This document shows, one piece after another, positions 1 through 8,588 of a stretch of DNA of 64,000 bases. This stretch comes from Rhizobium leguminosarum bv. trifolii WSM2297. Its GTDB lineage: Bacteria; Pseudomonadota; Alphaproteobacteria; Rhizobiales; Rhizobiaceae. The notes beneath the pieces are model-generated. The model did not search any database. It was given only the letters and a program-made list of their open reading frames with translations, and was not told the origin of the DNA. The DNA lies in NCBI RefSeq assembly GCF_000271845.1, contig NZ_JH719393.1:1270442-1334441 (forward strand), written 5' to 3'. The stretch's first letter is position 1. Each line of letters opens with the position of its first letter. The translations under genes and the position numbers were made by a program.

Positions 1-2
1 CA

Positions 3-197
3 GCCGGAACGGGGCACCAAAATCTCGGGTGCACTTCGGACTTCCAGGTGGTCGGCGCTTATCCTAAGGGACAGCAAGCCGACATTCAGACCTCGGCTGC
101 TTCAAGCGAAATGCTGGTGAAAATCTCGTCCGTACCTATACCCCACAGCGATCCCGTTCAGGGCCTGTCGGGATTTCTCATCGAGAAATGGCGGTAG
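3..197 (+). CDS. C-terminal end of an unidentified protein, cut by the window edge
   Basis: An open frame enters from the left edge and runs 64 codons to a TAG at 195-197. The visible residues end in GFLIEKWR and include SVPIPHSDPV; the composition is protein-like, with no low-complexity arginine runs of the kind seen in shadow frames. I do not recognise a family. The start lies outside the window, so length and function cannot be judged. It could also be chance reading-through of 195 bases, so confidence is moderate to low. Confidence 0.4.
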   Translation, partial: AGTGHQNLGCTSDFQVVGAYPKGQQADIQTSAASSEMLVKISSVPIPHSDPVQGLSGFLIEKWR

Positions 198-507
198 TCC
201 TCCAGCCGCCGCTCGATCCCCGCTCGGATGCATTTGACCAAAGTTCGTTTCGACGCCTTATCTGCCTTGAAGCTCCCTAAAGGCCAGAACCATGGACGTC
301 AGGCAGACAATCGACGCGGCGCTTTCATGCGGGCGTTTTCTCGTCAGCCATTCTACGGGAAGTCGGGACCAGAGCGAGGGCGCTGGGTGCACAGCGGGCT
401 TTATATGCTCTCGTTCAAAACGCAAAACGGTGGACCGTTAACGACCGAAGGACGTTGAAGCGCAGCCCTCATCTGCTCGGGCTATGCGGCAGGGTAAGCC
501 GGAGCTC
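198..507. other. 310-bp stretch without a convincing gene
   Basis: Between the fragment at the left edge and the DUF2277 gene I see no frame with a good ribosome binding site or a recognisable protein. A 76-codon plus-strand frame at 228-458 has an implausible composition and no family resemblance. No strong hairpin or tRNA-like fold was noticed. Confidence 0.4.
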
Positions 508-774
508 TTACGCGAAGCGGATCGCTGTTCTCGCGCGCGCCTTTGCGGCAACTTCCTCTCGATCACGAGGAGGTTGGGAGGTCTCAAGCGAACTGAGCAG
601 CTCGTGGGCGCACTTGGCGATTGAGATAACCGCCTGGTCAAACGCCGCCTCATTGCGTTTCGACGGCTTAGTGGTTCCGCTCAACTTGCGCACGAATTGA
701 AGCGCCGCGTCATGAATCTCCACGTGCGTCGCTGGCGGATCGAAATTGAAGAGAGGCTTGATATTTCTGCACAT
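508..774 (-). CDS. DUF2277 family protein
   Basis: This 88-residue protein begins MCRNIKPLFNFDPPA and contains LQFVRKLSGTTKPSKRNEAAF and a C-terminal PPRDREEVAAKARARTA, the hallmark pattern of the DUF2277 family, whose function is not known. I chose the ATG at 772-774 because the family always starts with MCRNIK and because GGGAG lies about seven bases upstream; an upstream in-frame ATG would add 17 unrelated residues. The protein is small, with no signal peptide or membrane segment, so it is probably cytoplasmic. It stands alone, with no close operon partner. Confidence 0.85.
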   Translation of the reverse strand: MCRNIKPLFNFDPPATHVEIHDAALQFVRKLSGTTKPSKRNEAAFDQAVISIAKCAHELLSSLETSQPPRDREEVAAKARARTAIRFA

Positions 775-825
775 GACTTGCTCCCGGTTCGTCTCCTCTC
801 TCCTGCGGAGAGAAGGGAACTTCAC

Positions 826-1198
826 ATAAGGTAGTCGCGGGAGCGTGATTTACAAACGTTTCGACACGGCCCATCCGCATCGGGGCGGTCGGAAACACGG
901 TCCTCTCGTCCTTCCGAGCGATAAATCCCGCGACACTTTGATGTCGCTCTCTTGACGGAGCATTTCTTCATAGCTGAGGTTGAGGCGCCATCGACGGCTG
1001 GCGAGGAGAAGCGTCGTGAAAGCGCCGACGGGCGCGACGCCATGATCCGGCGCCATCCCGCTCGATTTCATGGGCATGGCGATCGGCTGGCAGGGAAGAC
1101 GAAGCCGACGACATCGCAGGGATCGGCTATGACGCGCGGGATAAGGAGAGAAAGCGACGGCGCCGCGGCGATCGGATCTCTACAGCCGCGTCCAGCGG
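826..1198. other. 373-bp stretch without a supported gene
   Basis: Several overlapping frames of 70-90 codons cross this stretch on both strands. None has a clear ribosome binding site or a family I recognise. A minus-strand frame at 850-1077 has one protein-like patch (RRWRLNLSYEEML) and could be a decayed remnant, but I cannot support it. Confidence 0.35.
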
Positions 1199-1465
1199 TT
1201 AACTGCGCTCGACGAATTTGTTGAAACGGCTCGTCTTTCCGTCCTTGGTCTTGTCCTGGTAGAGAAAAGCCAGCTTGTTGTCGTCGAAGATCTTGAAGAA
1301 TTCGTCCCAGCCGATCTCGTCGAACTCCTCTTCCTTTTCTCCGAAATCGATGCGCAACACGCCGCCGCCTTTACCGCCGGCGCGGATCACCGCCGGTTTA
1401 CCGTCCCTTTTCTCCGCCCATTTCTGGATCACCTTGTGGTCCGTCGTCGTCTCGGAACTGCTCAT
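1199..1465 (-). CDS. Small acidic/basic rhizobial protein of unknown function
   Basis: The 88-residue protein starts [20 protein letters not shown], has an acidic middle ([15 protein letters not shown]) and ends [19 protein letters not shown] recall close relatives being common in rhizobia, sometimes carrying the misleading name 1,4-alpha-glucan branching enzyme; nothing here supports an enzyme of that size. The start at 1463-1465 is set by GGAGG five bases upstream; an in-frame ATG four codons earlier has no such site. It is soluble, with no signal peptide. The role is unknown. Confidence 0.75.
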   Translation of the reverse strand: MSSSETTTDHKVIQKWAEKRDGKPAVIRAGGKGGGVLRIDFGEKEEEFDEIGWDEFFKIFDDNKLAFLYQDKTKDGKTSRFNKFVERS

Positions 1466-1520
1466 TGAAACCTCCAATCTCTGTTTCGTAGTCGGCGGAA
1501 GATCGTCCGTGGCGAAGTCC

Positions 1521-1766
1521 TCAGAGCAGCGGCTGTCGTTGCTTCCAATTGCGATAGGGCGCGAGCAGTTCGCCTGGATAGCGCCGCTCGATCTCGCTTT
1601 CGGTCAAAGCAATCCGGGCAAGGATCTCTTCTGCCGCGTCGTCCCCGGCAGCGTCGCTGGCCTTTTCCAACTCGGTCATGGTCGCGAACACTTCGTCGTC
1701 GGTCATCGCCCCGAGGCGGGAAGAAAGGTCTTCGACGGGTTCGTTGATGAGTGGGTTCGTGGACAC
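1521..1766 (-). CDS. Small hypothetical protein (GTG start)
   Basis: The 81-residue product contains [20 protein letters not shown] followed by an acidic helix and a C-terminal [18 protein letters not shown] longer frame runs into the divergent methyltransferase gene and would overlap it; the GTG at 1764-1766, preceded by GAGG at a five-base spacing, avoids that overlap and gives a sensible N-terminus ([17 protein letters not shown]). It looks mostly helical and soluble. I do not recognise a named family. About 170 bp separate it from the divergent methyltransferase start, enough for back-to-back promoters. Confidence 0.6.
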   Translation of the reverse strand: MSTNPLINEPVEDLSSRLGAMTDDEVFATMTELEKASDAAGDDAAEEILARIALTESEIERRYPGELLAPYRNWKQRQPLL

Positions 1767-1937
1767 TGACGCCTCAGGTGAATGGTATTTTCTGTTTGCA
1801 TATGCCTGTCGAACTTCGCTCTTCACACTAAGTTCCCAAATGGAGACCGGCAACGATCGGAATGACGAGGCTCTCCCCTTGTTTTCCACTGCCCGGCCCA
1901 TAAGCCAAGCTACAACCGCCGACAATGGAACCGATCC

Positions 1938-3167
1938 ATGGATATGACGGGCATCCGAGATCGCATGGTTGAGCATCAGCTGACGCGACGTGGCATTGGC
2001 GATCGAAGCGTCATCGAGGCGATGCGCACGGTGCCTCGCGAAAAATTCGTCGCTCTAGGCTTCGAGGAATTCGCCTATGAGGATGCGCCGCTGTCGATCG
2101 GCGAGGGCCAAACGATTTCGCAGCCGTTCATTGTGGCCCTGATGCTCGAAAAGGCCGATCTGAAAGCCGGCGACAAAGTGCTCGAGGTCGGAACGGGCTC
2201 CGGCTATGCTTCTGCTCTCATCAGCCTGATCGTCAAGCACGTCTATTCCATTGAGCGCCATGAGCGGTTGGCGCTTCGGGCCCGGGAACGGTTCGAAACG
2301 CTCGGATATCATAACATCGACGTCCGAATTGGCGACGGCAGCAAGGGCTGGGCAAACGCAGCTCCGTTCGATGCCATTATCGTCTCTGCGGCGGCACCTG
2401 AGGTTCCTCCCGCGTTGAAGGAGCAGCTGGACGTCGGGGGGCGGCTTATCATCCCGGTCGGCCATGGCGATACGCAGCGCCTGATACGCGTTACCCGCAC
2501 CGGAGCTACTACGTTCGAGGAAGAAGATCTCGGGGGAGTGGTCTTCGTTCCCTTGATCGGCGAAGCCGCCTGGACTGCTGCACATTCGATGTACACAGAG
2601 GCCGCCCCGTCGCGGGGAACCGTTGCGTCCGGCCCGAGTTCTCTGCCAAACACCGACGGAGAGGTCATGGAAAAAGCGCAAAATTTGCCTGCCCTGCCAG
2701 AAGGCGTGCTCGATCATGACGGGTTCCAGAGAAAGTTCTGGGCAGTGCAACGTCTGTCCTGGATCATGTTCACGCTACTTCTGGCCACCTGCTTGCTGGG
2801 TCTCCTTGGAAGAGGCGGTCCGTTTTCGCGGCAAACTGTCTTGTTTCCCGAAGGCGCCGTGGACTTTCCCCTCATCTCCCGATGGAATGCTCCCGAAAAT
2901 CTGACAGTGAACTTTGCGCCTTCGCCCGAGGACCGGGTCTTCACAATCGATGCCGCCTTTCTTCAAACCTTTTCGGTTCAAGGCATCGATCCGCCTCAGA
3001 AGGCGACCTTCGCCCGGGAGGGGCGGATAGGCTACGTATTCCACAGCGATCCGGCAAGGGCGACGCAGATCGTGTTTCGTCTGCAGACGCAGCTCCCCGG
3101 CCTTTGCCGCACCACCATCGGCATCGGCGGTGAGACCCGCGCGCAATCCACTTTCATTTTTCCATGA
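1938..3167 (+). CDS. pcm: Protein-L-isoaspartate O-methyltransferase fused to a membrane-anchored C-terminal domain
   Basis: Residues 1 to about 215 are a protein-L-isoaspartate methyltransferase, which uses S-adenosylmethionine to repair isoaspartyl residues in aged proteins. The family signature GEGQTISQP is at about 56-64 and SAM motif I (VLEVGTGSGY) at 81-90. After a linker (about 216-243) the frame continues without a stop into a second part: a hydrophobic segment at about 273-291 (LSWIMFTLLLATCLLGLLG) and a beta-rich tail of about 115 residues. The usual enzyme is about 210-220 residues, so this is an in-frame fusion. Codon 244 is an ATG (2667-2669) preceded by GGAGAGG, so the C-terminal part could also be made separately. 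The DUF421 gene follows immediately, suggesting that the C-terminal part works with it at the membrane. Confidence 0.85.
   Translation: MDMTGIRDRMVEHQLTRRGIGDRSVIEAMRTVPREKFVALGFEEFAYEDAPLSIGEGQTISQPFIVALMLEKADLKAGDKVLEVGTGSGYASALISLIVKHVYSIERHERLALRARERFETLGYHNIDVRIGDGSKGWANAAPFDAIIVSAAAPEVPPALKEQLDVGGRLIIPVGHGDTQRLIRVTRTGATTFEEEDLGGVVFVPLIGEAAWTAAHSMYTEAAPSRGTVASGPSSLPNTDGEVMEKAQNLPALPEGVLDHDGFQRKFWAVQRLSWIMFTLLLATCLLGLLGRGGPFSRQTVLFPEGAVDFPLISRWNAPENLTVNFAPSPEDRVFTIDAAFLQTFSVQGIDPPQKATFAREGRIGYVFHSDPARATQIVFRLQTQLPGLCRTTIGIGGETRAQSTFIFP
2667..3167 (+). other. Possible internal translation start giving a 166-residue membrane-anchored protein
   Basis: Within the methyltransferase fusion frame, ATG at 2667 is preceded by GGAGAGG with five bases between GGAG and the start. 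Translation from here would give a protein with a cytoplasmic N-terminus (MEKAQNLPALPEGV), one transmembrane segment and a beta-rich exported domain, the size expected of a stand-alone gene upstream of a DUF421 gene. Whether the cell makes the fusion, the short form, or both cannot be told from sequence. Confidence 0.45.
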
Positions 3168-3177
3168 GGGCGTCGCC

Positions 3178-3630
3178 GTGGATGCAGTTTTACGCGGACT
3201 GGCAATCTATTTCACGCTTCTCCTGATCATCCGTCTCTCGGGAAGGCGGACGTTGGCCCAGATGACGCCTTTCGACCTGGTCATCGTGCTGGTGATCTCC
3301 GAAACCACGCAGCAGGCAATGCTTGGCGACGACTTCTCTCTGACCAACGCCGTCATTCTGATCCTGACGCTGTTTACGACCGACATCGGCCTCTCCTATG
3401 TGAAGCGGTGGTGGCCTCGCGCAGCTCATATCATCGATGGCGTTCCGACCGTCCTGGTGACGGATGGCGTCTACGACGAAGGCGCGCTCAAAGGAGCCCG
3501 CCTGCAGAAGGAAGATGTCATGCAAGCGGCTCGAAGCCAGGAGGGCATCGAGAGCGTGACGGAGATAAAATTTGCCATCGTCGAAGTGAGCGGCAACATC
3601 AGCATCATCAAGAAGCAGAAATCCGGCTGA
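3178..3630 (+). CDS. DUF421 (YetF-like) membrane protein
   Basis: The 150-residue protein has two to three N-terminal hydrophobic helices (AIYFTLLLIIRLSGRRTL, FDLVIVLVISETTQQAML, NAVILILTLFTTDIGLSY) followed by a soluble domain (HIIDGVPTVLVTDGVYDEGA ... SVTEIKFAIVEVSGNISII). The RLSGRRTL and TPFDLVIVLVISE segments are typical of the DUF421/YetF family, whose function is poorly defined but linked to the envelope. The start is the GTG at 3178, ten bases after the preceding stop and preceded by GAGGG; earlier in-frame ATG codons would overlap the upstream gene. It probably forms an operon with the methyltransferase fusion. Confidence 0.8.
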   Translation: MDAVLRGLAIYFTLLLIIRLSGRRTLAQMTPFDLVIVLVISETTQQAMLGDDFSLTNAVILILTLFTTDIGLSYVKRWWPRAAHIIDGVPTVLVTDGVYDEGALKGARLQKEDVMQAARSQEGIESVTEIKFAIVEVSGNISIIKKQKSG

Positions 3631-3690
3631 CAAAAAGGGGAACTCTCAGCCTGTCCTGGAGTTAGCGGACGATCAACCCAGGAGATCCCC

Positions 3691-4218
3691 ATGAAACGCC
3701 TTGTTATCGCCTCGCTCGCCCTCTCGCTTGCCGTCCCGGCCTTCGCCCAATCCGCGGCCGAAAAGACCGGTGTCAATTCCCTGATGGGCGTCCCGCCGAA
3801 AACCGAGGATTTCGTCAAGGAAGCAGCCACCAGCGATATGTTCGAAATCGCCTCCAGCAAGCTCGCTGTCGAGCGCGGCGACGATGCGACCAAGGCCTTT
3901 GCCCAGCAGATGGTCACCGACCATCAGAAGACCAGCGAGGAGTTGAAGGCACTGGTCTCCGGCGGCAAGGTCAAAGCGACCCTTCCGGGGGCCATGACGT
4001 CGGCTCAGCAGAGCATGCTCGACAAGCTGAACGGCCTGCAGGGAGCCGATTTTAACAAGCAATATCATTCCGACCAGGAATCCGCCCATGAAGACGCCGT
4101 CGATCTCTTCAAGCGCTACGGCGACGAAGGGGACGATCCCCAGCTGAAGGCATGGGCAGCAAGCACCCGGCCCGCACTGGAACATCATCTTCAGATGGCC
4201 AAGGATCTCAACAAATAG
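3691..4218 (+). CDS. DUF4142 periplasmic protein
   Basis: A 175-residue secreted protein. Residues 1-19 are a signal peptide (MKRLVIASLALSLAVPAFA, cleavage after AFA). The mature part is helical and follows the DUF4142 pattern: TEDFVKEAATSDMFEIASSKLA, AFAQQMVTDHQKTSEELKAL and a late HxxDxxxLF-like segment (HEDAVDLFKRYGDEGDDPQLK) ending in LEHHLQMAKDL. The family is ferritin-like in fold, periplasmic and of unknown role. CAGGAGATCCCC before the ATG is a good ribosome binding site. It is monocistronic; a perfect 10-bp hairpin lies just downstream. Confidence 0.85.
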   Translation: MKRLVIASLALSLAVPAFAQSAAEKTGVNSLMGVPPKTEDFVKEAATSDMFEIASSKLAVERGDDATKAFAQQMVTDHQKTSEELKALVSGGKVKATLPGAMTSAQQSMLDKLNGLQGADFNKQYHSDQESAHEDAVDLFKRYGDEGDDPQLKAWAASTRPALEHHLQMAKDLNK

Positions 4219-4243
4219 AACGACAGCGCCTCGGTTTCGAAGC

Positions 4244-4276
4244 CGCGATGCCGAGGTAGCAGGGCCCGGCATCGCG
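4244..4276. terminator. Perfect 10-bp hairpin after the DUF4142 gene, possible terminator
   Basis: CGCGATGCCG at 4244-4253 and CGGCATCGCG at 4267-4276 pair perfectly around a 13-base loop, 26 bases after the DUF4142 stop. There is no following T run, so an intrinsic terminator is only possible; it may instead protect the mRNA 3' end. Confidence 0.45.
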
Positions 4277-4358
4277 TTCCGAACTCAGTGTCGGTATCTC
4301 TTGTCGCCGGGAAACCGTCCGATCCAAACTCGGTTCGAACGCGAACGAAAGCAGCGAC

Positions 4359-4652
4359 ATGGCTTTCTTGATCGAGATCCTACTCCCGCTAACGGACGAC
4401 GCCCATAGTCGGTTCGATGCGGTCCGCAGCGAGCTGACCGACAAGTTCGGAGGCGCGACCCTTTTTACCAACGCCCCGGCGGAGGGCCTTTGGAACGATG
4501 GCGGCGCCATCGAGGAAGACCGTATCGTTGTCGTCGAAGTGATGGCGGACGATATCGACCGCGAATGGTGGAGATCCTATCGAAAGGCGTTGCAGATCCG
4601 TTTTAAGCAAGACGAGATCGTCGTCAGGTCAACGGCTATCGACCGGCTGTGA
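4359..4652 (+). CDS. Small hypothetical protein
   Basis: The 97-residue soluble protein begins MAFLIEILLPLTDDAHSRFD and contains ELTDKFGGATLFTNAPAEGLW and EEDRIVVVEVMADDIDREWW. This alternation of beta strands and amphipathic helices suggests a small alpha/beta (possibly ferredoxin-like) fold, and similar short genes are common in rhizobia. I do not recognise a named family or activity. The ribosome binding site is weak. It is convergent with the GntR gene downstream. Confidence 0.6.
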   Translation: MAFLIEILLPLTDDAHSRFDAVRSELTDKFGGATLFTNAPAEGLWNDGGAIEEDRIVVVEVMADDIDREWWRSYRKALQIRFKQDEIVVRSTAIDRL

Positions 4653-4744
4653 CGTCTGTGGCGGCTCCTCGGCCACTGTTGCATCCCATGGTTTGAGTTT
4701 CAGCGCGATCCGTGAGGTCGCGCGCATAGCTCCTCGGGAAGCGG

Positions 4745-5509
4745 TCAGAAGGAAAGGTCGAGTGCCCTGCCTTCGAACAGACGGTCACGGGAGCCTTCGA
4801 GATGCGCCTTCATCAGCCTTTGCGCATCGTCAGCCTGGCCATCGGCGATCGCCTTGTAGATGGCGTTATGCTCTTCATAGACCTGTTCCAGCCCCTGCCG
4901 TGGGCCAAGCAGGGAAAGGCCATGGAGATGCATACCGACGGCGATATGGGCTTTCAGCGCATCGATCGAGGCCGTGTAATAATGATTGTTGGCAGCCTCC
5001 GTGACCGCGCGGTGAAAGATGAAATCGGCATCCGTGCGGTGAAGCTGATGGCTGGTCGCCTCGCGCAGATCGGCAAGCGCGCTGGCGATCTTCTGGATCG
5101 CCTGCTCATTGCGGCGCTTGGCTGCAAAATAGGCGGCGGCCGGCTCGATGGTCAGGCGGAATTCGTAGCAGCGCTGAATGTCGGCAATGGTCTTAACAGG
5201 CGAATAGGCCAGCTGTGTCGTTGGCGACCCATGCGCACTGACGAAGGTGCCGGCACCTTGGCGGGCATAGACCATGCCCTGATCGCGCAGGCGCGCCAGC
5301 GCGTCGCGGACGATCGGCCTCGAAACACCCAGCATCGAAGCAAGCTCATGTTCGCCGGGAAGGCGTGAATCCGGCGGATAGTTGCCGCCGCGGATACGCT
5401 CGAGCAGTTGGTCGAAGACGCGGTCGACCAGCTTGACGGCCTTGCCGCGTTCGGGCTTGCCCGGCGGGCCGGCTTCCGCGTTCAAAGATTCGCCATTCAC
5501 TTCAACCAC
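4745..5509 (-). CDS. FadR/GntR-family transcriptional regulator of the catabolic island
   Basis: A 254-residue regulator. Residues about 25-95 are a winged helix-turn-helix of the GntR type (LPGEHELASMLGVSRPIVRDAL, then RQGAGTFV). The C-terminal half is an FCD ligand-binding domain, with FRLTIEPAAAYFAAKRR, DADFIFHRAVTEAANN and a late LMKAHLEGSRDRL helix supplying the usual metal-binding histidines. I chose the GTG at 5507-5509, preceded by GGGGAG. It is the last gene of the minus-strand arm, 21 bases after the DUF1537 kinase, and so is co-transcribed with the importer and kinase. It most likely senses a pathway acid. The perfect inverted repeat at 12471-12489 between the two arms is a candidate binding site. 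Confidence 0.85.
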   Translation of the reverse strand: MVEVNGESLNAEAGPPGKPERGKAVKLVDRVFDQLLERIRGGNYPPDSRLPGEHELASMLGVSRPIVRDALARLRDQGMVYARQGAGTFVSAHGSPTTQLAYSPVKTIADIQRCYEFRLTIEPAAAYFAAKRRNEQAIQKIASALADLREATSHQLHRTDADFIFHRAVTEAANNHYYTASIDALKAHIAVGMHLHGLSLLGPRQGLEQVYEEHNAIYKAIADGQADDAQRLMKAHLEGSRDRLFEGRALDLSF

Positions 5510-5530
5510 GTCATTCTCCCCGGCGGTATC

Positions 5531-6592
5531 TTATGCCGCCTGATTCCGAAGAACCAGTTTTAACAAACTATCCGGGTTCCCGAAGCCCCCCGACTTGACG
5601 GCGCACCGAAAATGCCGTCCGCCTTCGGCCGCAACGTCGAACCATGGAATGCCGGCCTCGATCTCGCCCTTTGGCGTGAGCACCCTCACCCCCAATGCAC
5701 GGAAAACCGCAAGCGCGGTATCACCGCCGCCGACCATCAGCATATCGGGCCTGGTATCGTCGATCACCCTTTTGACGCCCGCGGCAAAATCAACGGCGAC
5801 GAGCGCCGCATCGGCTGCCATGTCGCCGCTGCAGCGCAACAGCACCGGCAGCGCCAGGCCCTCTCCGCATTCGATCTCGCCCATCGGCGCATCCACCACC
5901 ATACGTAAGGCGCCCGAGGCTTCGAGCCGGTTCATCTGGGCTGAGGTGATCGGATCGCGCGAGCCGAAGGCAAACAGCGTGCGCCGGGTTGGCGTAAATT
6001 CAGTTACCGTCCGCCCCCCTGTTTCACCGAGCCGACGGGCGAATGCAGCACCAAGGCCGCGCGCACCGACCCCAAGCGTCGTCCGCCAGACATGACCCTC
6101 GACGATTTGATCGAGATCGGTATCGTCTTCGGCATCCGCGACGGCAACATTGTCCACGCCCGTGAAAAGATCGGCGATCGGCAACGGCCTGTCGACACCG
6201 CGGCCGACGACGCAGCCGCGGTAGGTCAGGCGCTCCTGATCGGGAATGGCAGGCGCGACAAGAATGTTCTTCAGGCCGAGCGCACCTGCCAGTGCCAGGC
6301 TTTCCGCAGCGACATTGCCCTTCAGCCGGGAGTCGATCTTCTTCATGACGATGGCGGGCTTCGCGCCGCCAAGCATTTCCACAGCCAGTCGAATCCTTTC
6401 GGCAGCCTCGCGCTCGTTCAGCGCGCGCGAAGCGGTGTTGACGACGACGACATCGCAGCCGGTGGCGATCGCATCCCGCGTCGCCTCGACACTAACGGCG
6501 ACCGCAACCGAAAGGCCGGCCGTGACGAATGGCGTGCCGGTATCGAGCGCACCCGTCAGGTCATCGGCGATGATCGCGGCCTTCAGCGTCAT
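5531..6592 (-). CDS. Four-carbon acid sugar kinase family protein (DUF1537)
   Basis: A 353-residue cytoplasmic kinase. The N-terminal IADDLTGALDTGTPF motif (residues about 7-21) and the C-terminal VGGGDTALAVFRALG motif define the DUF1537/OtnK family, whose members phosphorylate four-carbon acid sugars such as D-threonate or D/L-erythronate. The product is normally oxidised by a PdxA2-type enzyme, and one is encoded on the other arm (16200-17216). The protein is shorter than the usual 410-430 residues. The ATG at 6590-6592 overlaps the TGA of the upstream ATPase gene as ATGA, showing translational coupling. The exact substrate is an inference. Confidence 0.8.
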   Translation of the reverse strand: MTLKAAIIADDLTGALDTGTPFVTAGLSVAVAVSVEATRDAIATGCDVVVVNTASRALNEREAAERIRLAVEMLGGAKPAIVMKKIDSRLKGNVAAESLALAGALGLKNILVAPAIPDQERLTYRGCVVGRGVDRPLPIADLFTGVDNVAVADAEDDTDLDQIVEGHVWRTTLGVGARGLGAAFARRLGETGGRTVTEFTPTRRTLFAFGSRDPITSAQMNRLEASGALRMVVDAPMGEIECGEGLALPVLLRCSGDMAADAALVAVDFAAGVKRVIDDTRPDMLMVGGGDTALAVFRALGVRVLTPKGEIEAGIPWFDVAAEGGRHFRCAVKSGGFGNPDSLLKLVLRNQAA

Positions 6593-7584
6593 GCGATCTG
6601 CTCCGTATTCACGGCGTGGCAGGCGACAAGATGGCCGGGTTTGGCCGTTTTCCACTCCGGGATGACCTTGCTGCAGACATCCATGGCGATCGGGCAGCGC
6701 GTGTGGAAACGGCAGCCCGACGGTGGGTTCAGGGGGCTCGGCACGTCGCCCTGCAGGATCTGCCGCTGCCGGGTGCGCTCATGCTCCGGATCGGTCTCCG
6801 GAACGGCCGACAGAAGCGCCCTGGTATAGGGATGCAGCGGATTGTCGAAGAGTTCCTCACGGCTGGCAAGTTCGGCGAGCCGCCCGAGATACATGACGCC
6901 GACGCGGGTGCTGATGTGTCGCACCACCGCCAGATCATGAGCGATGAAGAGATAGGTCAGCCCGTATTTTTCCTGCAGATCGAGGAGCAGGTTGATGATC
7001 TGCGCCTGAATCGACACGTCGAGCGCCGAGATCGCCTCGTCGCAGACGATGAATTTCGGCTGGCAGGCGAGTGCGCGGGCAATAACGACGCGCTGGCGCT
7101 GGCCGCCGGAAAGCTCATGCGGGTAACGCTGGGCAAAGCGGGTCGACAAGCCGACATCGGTCAGCAGCGCGGCCACCCGGTCCTTGAGTTCAGTTTTTGC
7201 GCAGAGCTTGTGGAAGAGGATCGGCTCGCCGATCGCCTCGCCCACCGTCATGCGCGGATTGAGCGTCGAATAGGGATCCTGGAAGACGATCTGCAGGTCG
7301 CGGCGGAACGGCCGCATCTGCTTTTCGTCGAGCGTGGCCAGATCCTGGCCCTTGTAGACGACCTTGCCGCTGGTCGCCTTGTAGAGATTGAGGATGGTGA
7401 AGCCGGTCGTCGATTTGCCGCAGCCGGATTCGCCGACGAGGCTCAGCGTCTCGCCTTCCATGATATCGAGGTTGACATTGTCGAGCGCATAGACGGTCGC
7501 CGAGCGCTCACCGAAGGCGCCGAGCTTGACGTGGAAATGCTTGACCAGGTTTTCGATCTTGAGCAGCGGTTGAGCACCCATCAT
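6589..7584 (-). CDS. Oligopeptide-type ABC importer, second ATPase (OppF/DppF-like)
   Basis: A 331-residue ATPase with Walker [10 protein letters not shown] (51-59), signature [15 protein letters not shown], Walker [13 protein letters not shown], and the C-terminal extension of peptide-importer ATPases ([20 protein letters not shown]). It powers uptake through the DppB/DppC-like pore together with the ATPase encoded just upstream. The start ATGATGA overlaps the previous stop, and the end overlaps the start of the DUF1537 kinase, so the chain is translationally coupled. The family imports peptides, but many rhizobial members carry oligosaccharides or opine-like compounds; the kinase partner favours a sugar acid or its conjugate. 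Confidence 0.85.
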   Translation of the reverse strand: MMGAQPLLKIENLVKHFHVKLGAFGERSATVYALDNVNLDIMEGETLSLVGESGCGKSTTGFTILNLYKATSGKVVYKGQDLATLDEKQMRPFRRDLQIVFQDPYSTLNPRMTVGEAIGEPILFHKLCAKTELKDRVAALLTDVGLSTRFAQRYPHELSGGQRQRVVIARALACQPKFIVCDEAISALDVSIQAQIINLLLDLQEKYGLTYLFIAHDLAVVRHISTRVGVMYLGRLAELASREELFDNPLHPYTRALLSAVPETDPEHERTRQRQILQGDVPSPLNPPSGCRFHTRCPIAMDVCSKVIPEWKTAKPGHLVACHAVNTEQIA

Positions 7585-8588
7585 GCCGCCTCCTGCATTC
7601 TCTGGACGACGAAACAGGCGGCGCGGTGATTGCTGCTGCCGCTCAAAGGTTCAAGCTGCGGCACGTTCTCGTGACAGATCGCTTCAACCAATGGGCAGCG
7701 TGGTGCAAACGGGCAGCCCTTCGGCCGGCGGCCGGGCTCCGGCGGCGTGCCGCCGATCGAGCTCAGCCGGCTTGCCGGCGGATCTGATAGTTTCGGGATC
7801 GAGGAGAGCAGACCGCGTGTATAGGGATGGCTCGGACGGGCATAGAGATCATCGACCGGCGCGTCTTCGACGACCATACCGGCATAGAGAACGGCGACGC
7901 GATCGACGAGGCCGGCGATCAACGCCAGGTCGTGGGTGATCCAGACGACCGACATGCCGAGCTTGGTTCTGAGATGCTTCACCAGATCGACGATCTGGGC
8001 CTGGATGGTGACGTCGAGCGCCGTCGTCGGCTCATCGGCGATCAGCAGTTTCGGATTGCAGGCAAGACCGATGGCGATCATCACCCGCTGGCGCATGCCG
8101 CCTGATAGTTCGTGCGGAAAGGCCTGCAGCCGCTCTTCCGGGCCTGGAATGCCGACGAGGCGCAGAAGCTCGACAGCGCGGGCGCGCGCTTCTGCCTTTT
8201 TCATCCCGCGGTGATAGATCAGCGGCTCGCAGATCTGGGCGCCGACCCGCATGACGGGATTGAGCGAGGTCATCGGATCCTGGAAGACGAAGCCGATATC
8301 GCCGCCGCGCACCTTGCGCAGTTCGGCATTCGACATCGTCTGCAGGTCGCGACCATTGAAGGTTGCCGTTCCCTTGGTGACCTTGATCTTGTTCGGCAGC
8401 AGCCGCATCAGGCTCAGCATGGTGAGGCTTTTGCCGCAGCCGGATTCGCCGACGATACCCAGCGTCTCGCCCCTGTCGACATGGAGATCGATGCCGTCGA
8501 CGACGACGGCGGGGCCGTTGCGGCCGTCGATCTCGACGGTGAGGCCCCTGACATCGAGCAGGCGTTCGGTGTTTTGCGTGTCGATCAT
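7581..8588 (-). CDS. Oligopeptide-type ABC importer, first ATPase (OppD/DppD-like)
   Basis: A 335-residue ATPase with Walker [10 protein letters not shown] (47-55), signature [16 protein letters not shown], Walker [14 protein letters not shown]-loop in [11 protein letters not shown], and the C-terminal [15 protein letters not shown] segment typical of OppD/DppD. The ATG at 8586-8588 overlaps the permease stop as ATGA; a much longer frame upstream only shadows the permease. It pairs with the ATPase encoded downstream to form the asymmetric ATPase dimer of the importer. Confidence 0.87.
   Translation of the reverse strand: MIDTQNTERLLDVRGLTVEIDGRNGPAVVVDGIDLHVDRGETLGIVGESGCGKSLTMLSLMRLLPNKIKVTKGTATFNGRDLQTMSNAELRKVRGGDIGFVFQDPMTSLNPVMRVGAQICEPLIYHRGMKKAEARARAVELLRLVGIPGPEERLQAFPHELSGGMRQRVMIAIGLACNPKLLIADEPTTALDVTIQAQIVDLVKHLRTKLGMSVVWITHDLALIAGLVDRVAVLYAGMVVEDAPVDDLYARPSHPYTRGLLSSIPKLSDPPASRLSSIGGTPPEPGRRPKGCPFAPRCPLVEAICHENVPQLEPLSGSSNHRAACFVVQRMQEAA

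Noticed and set aside
850..1077. A 75-codon minus-strand frame with a protein-like patch
   Set aside because: No ribosome binding site, an overlapping frame of equal length, and no family recognised; kept only as part of the unassigned gap.
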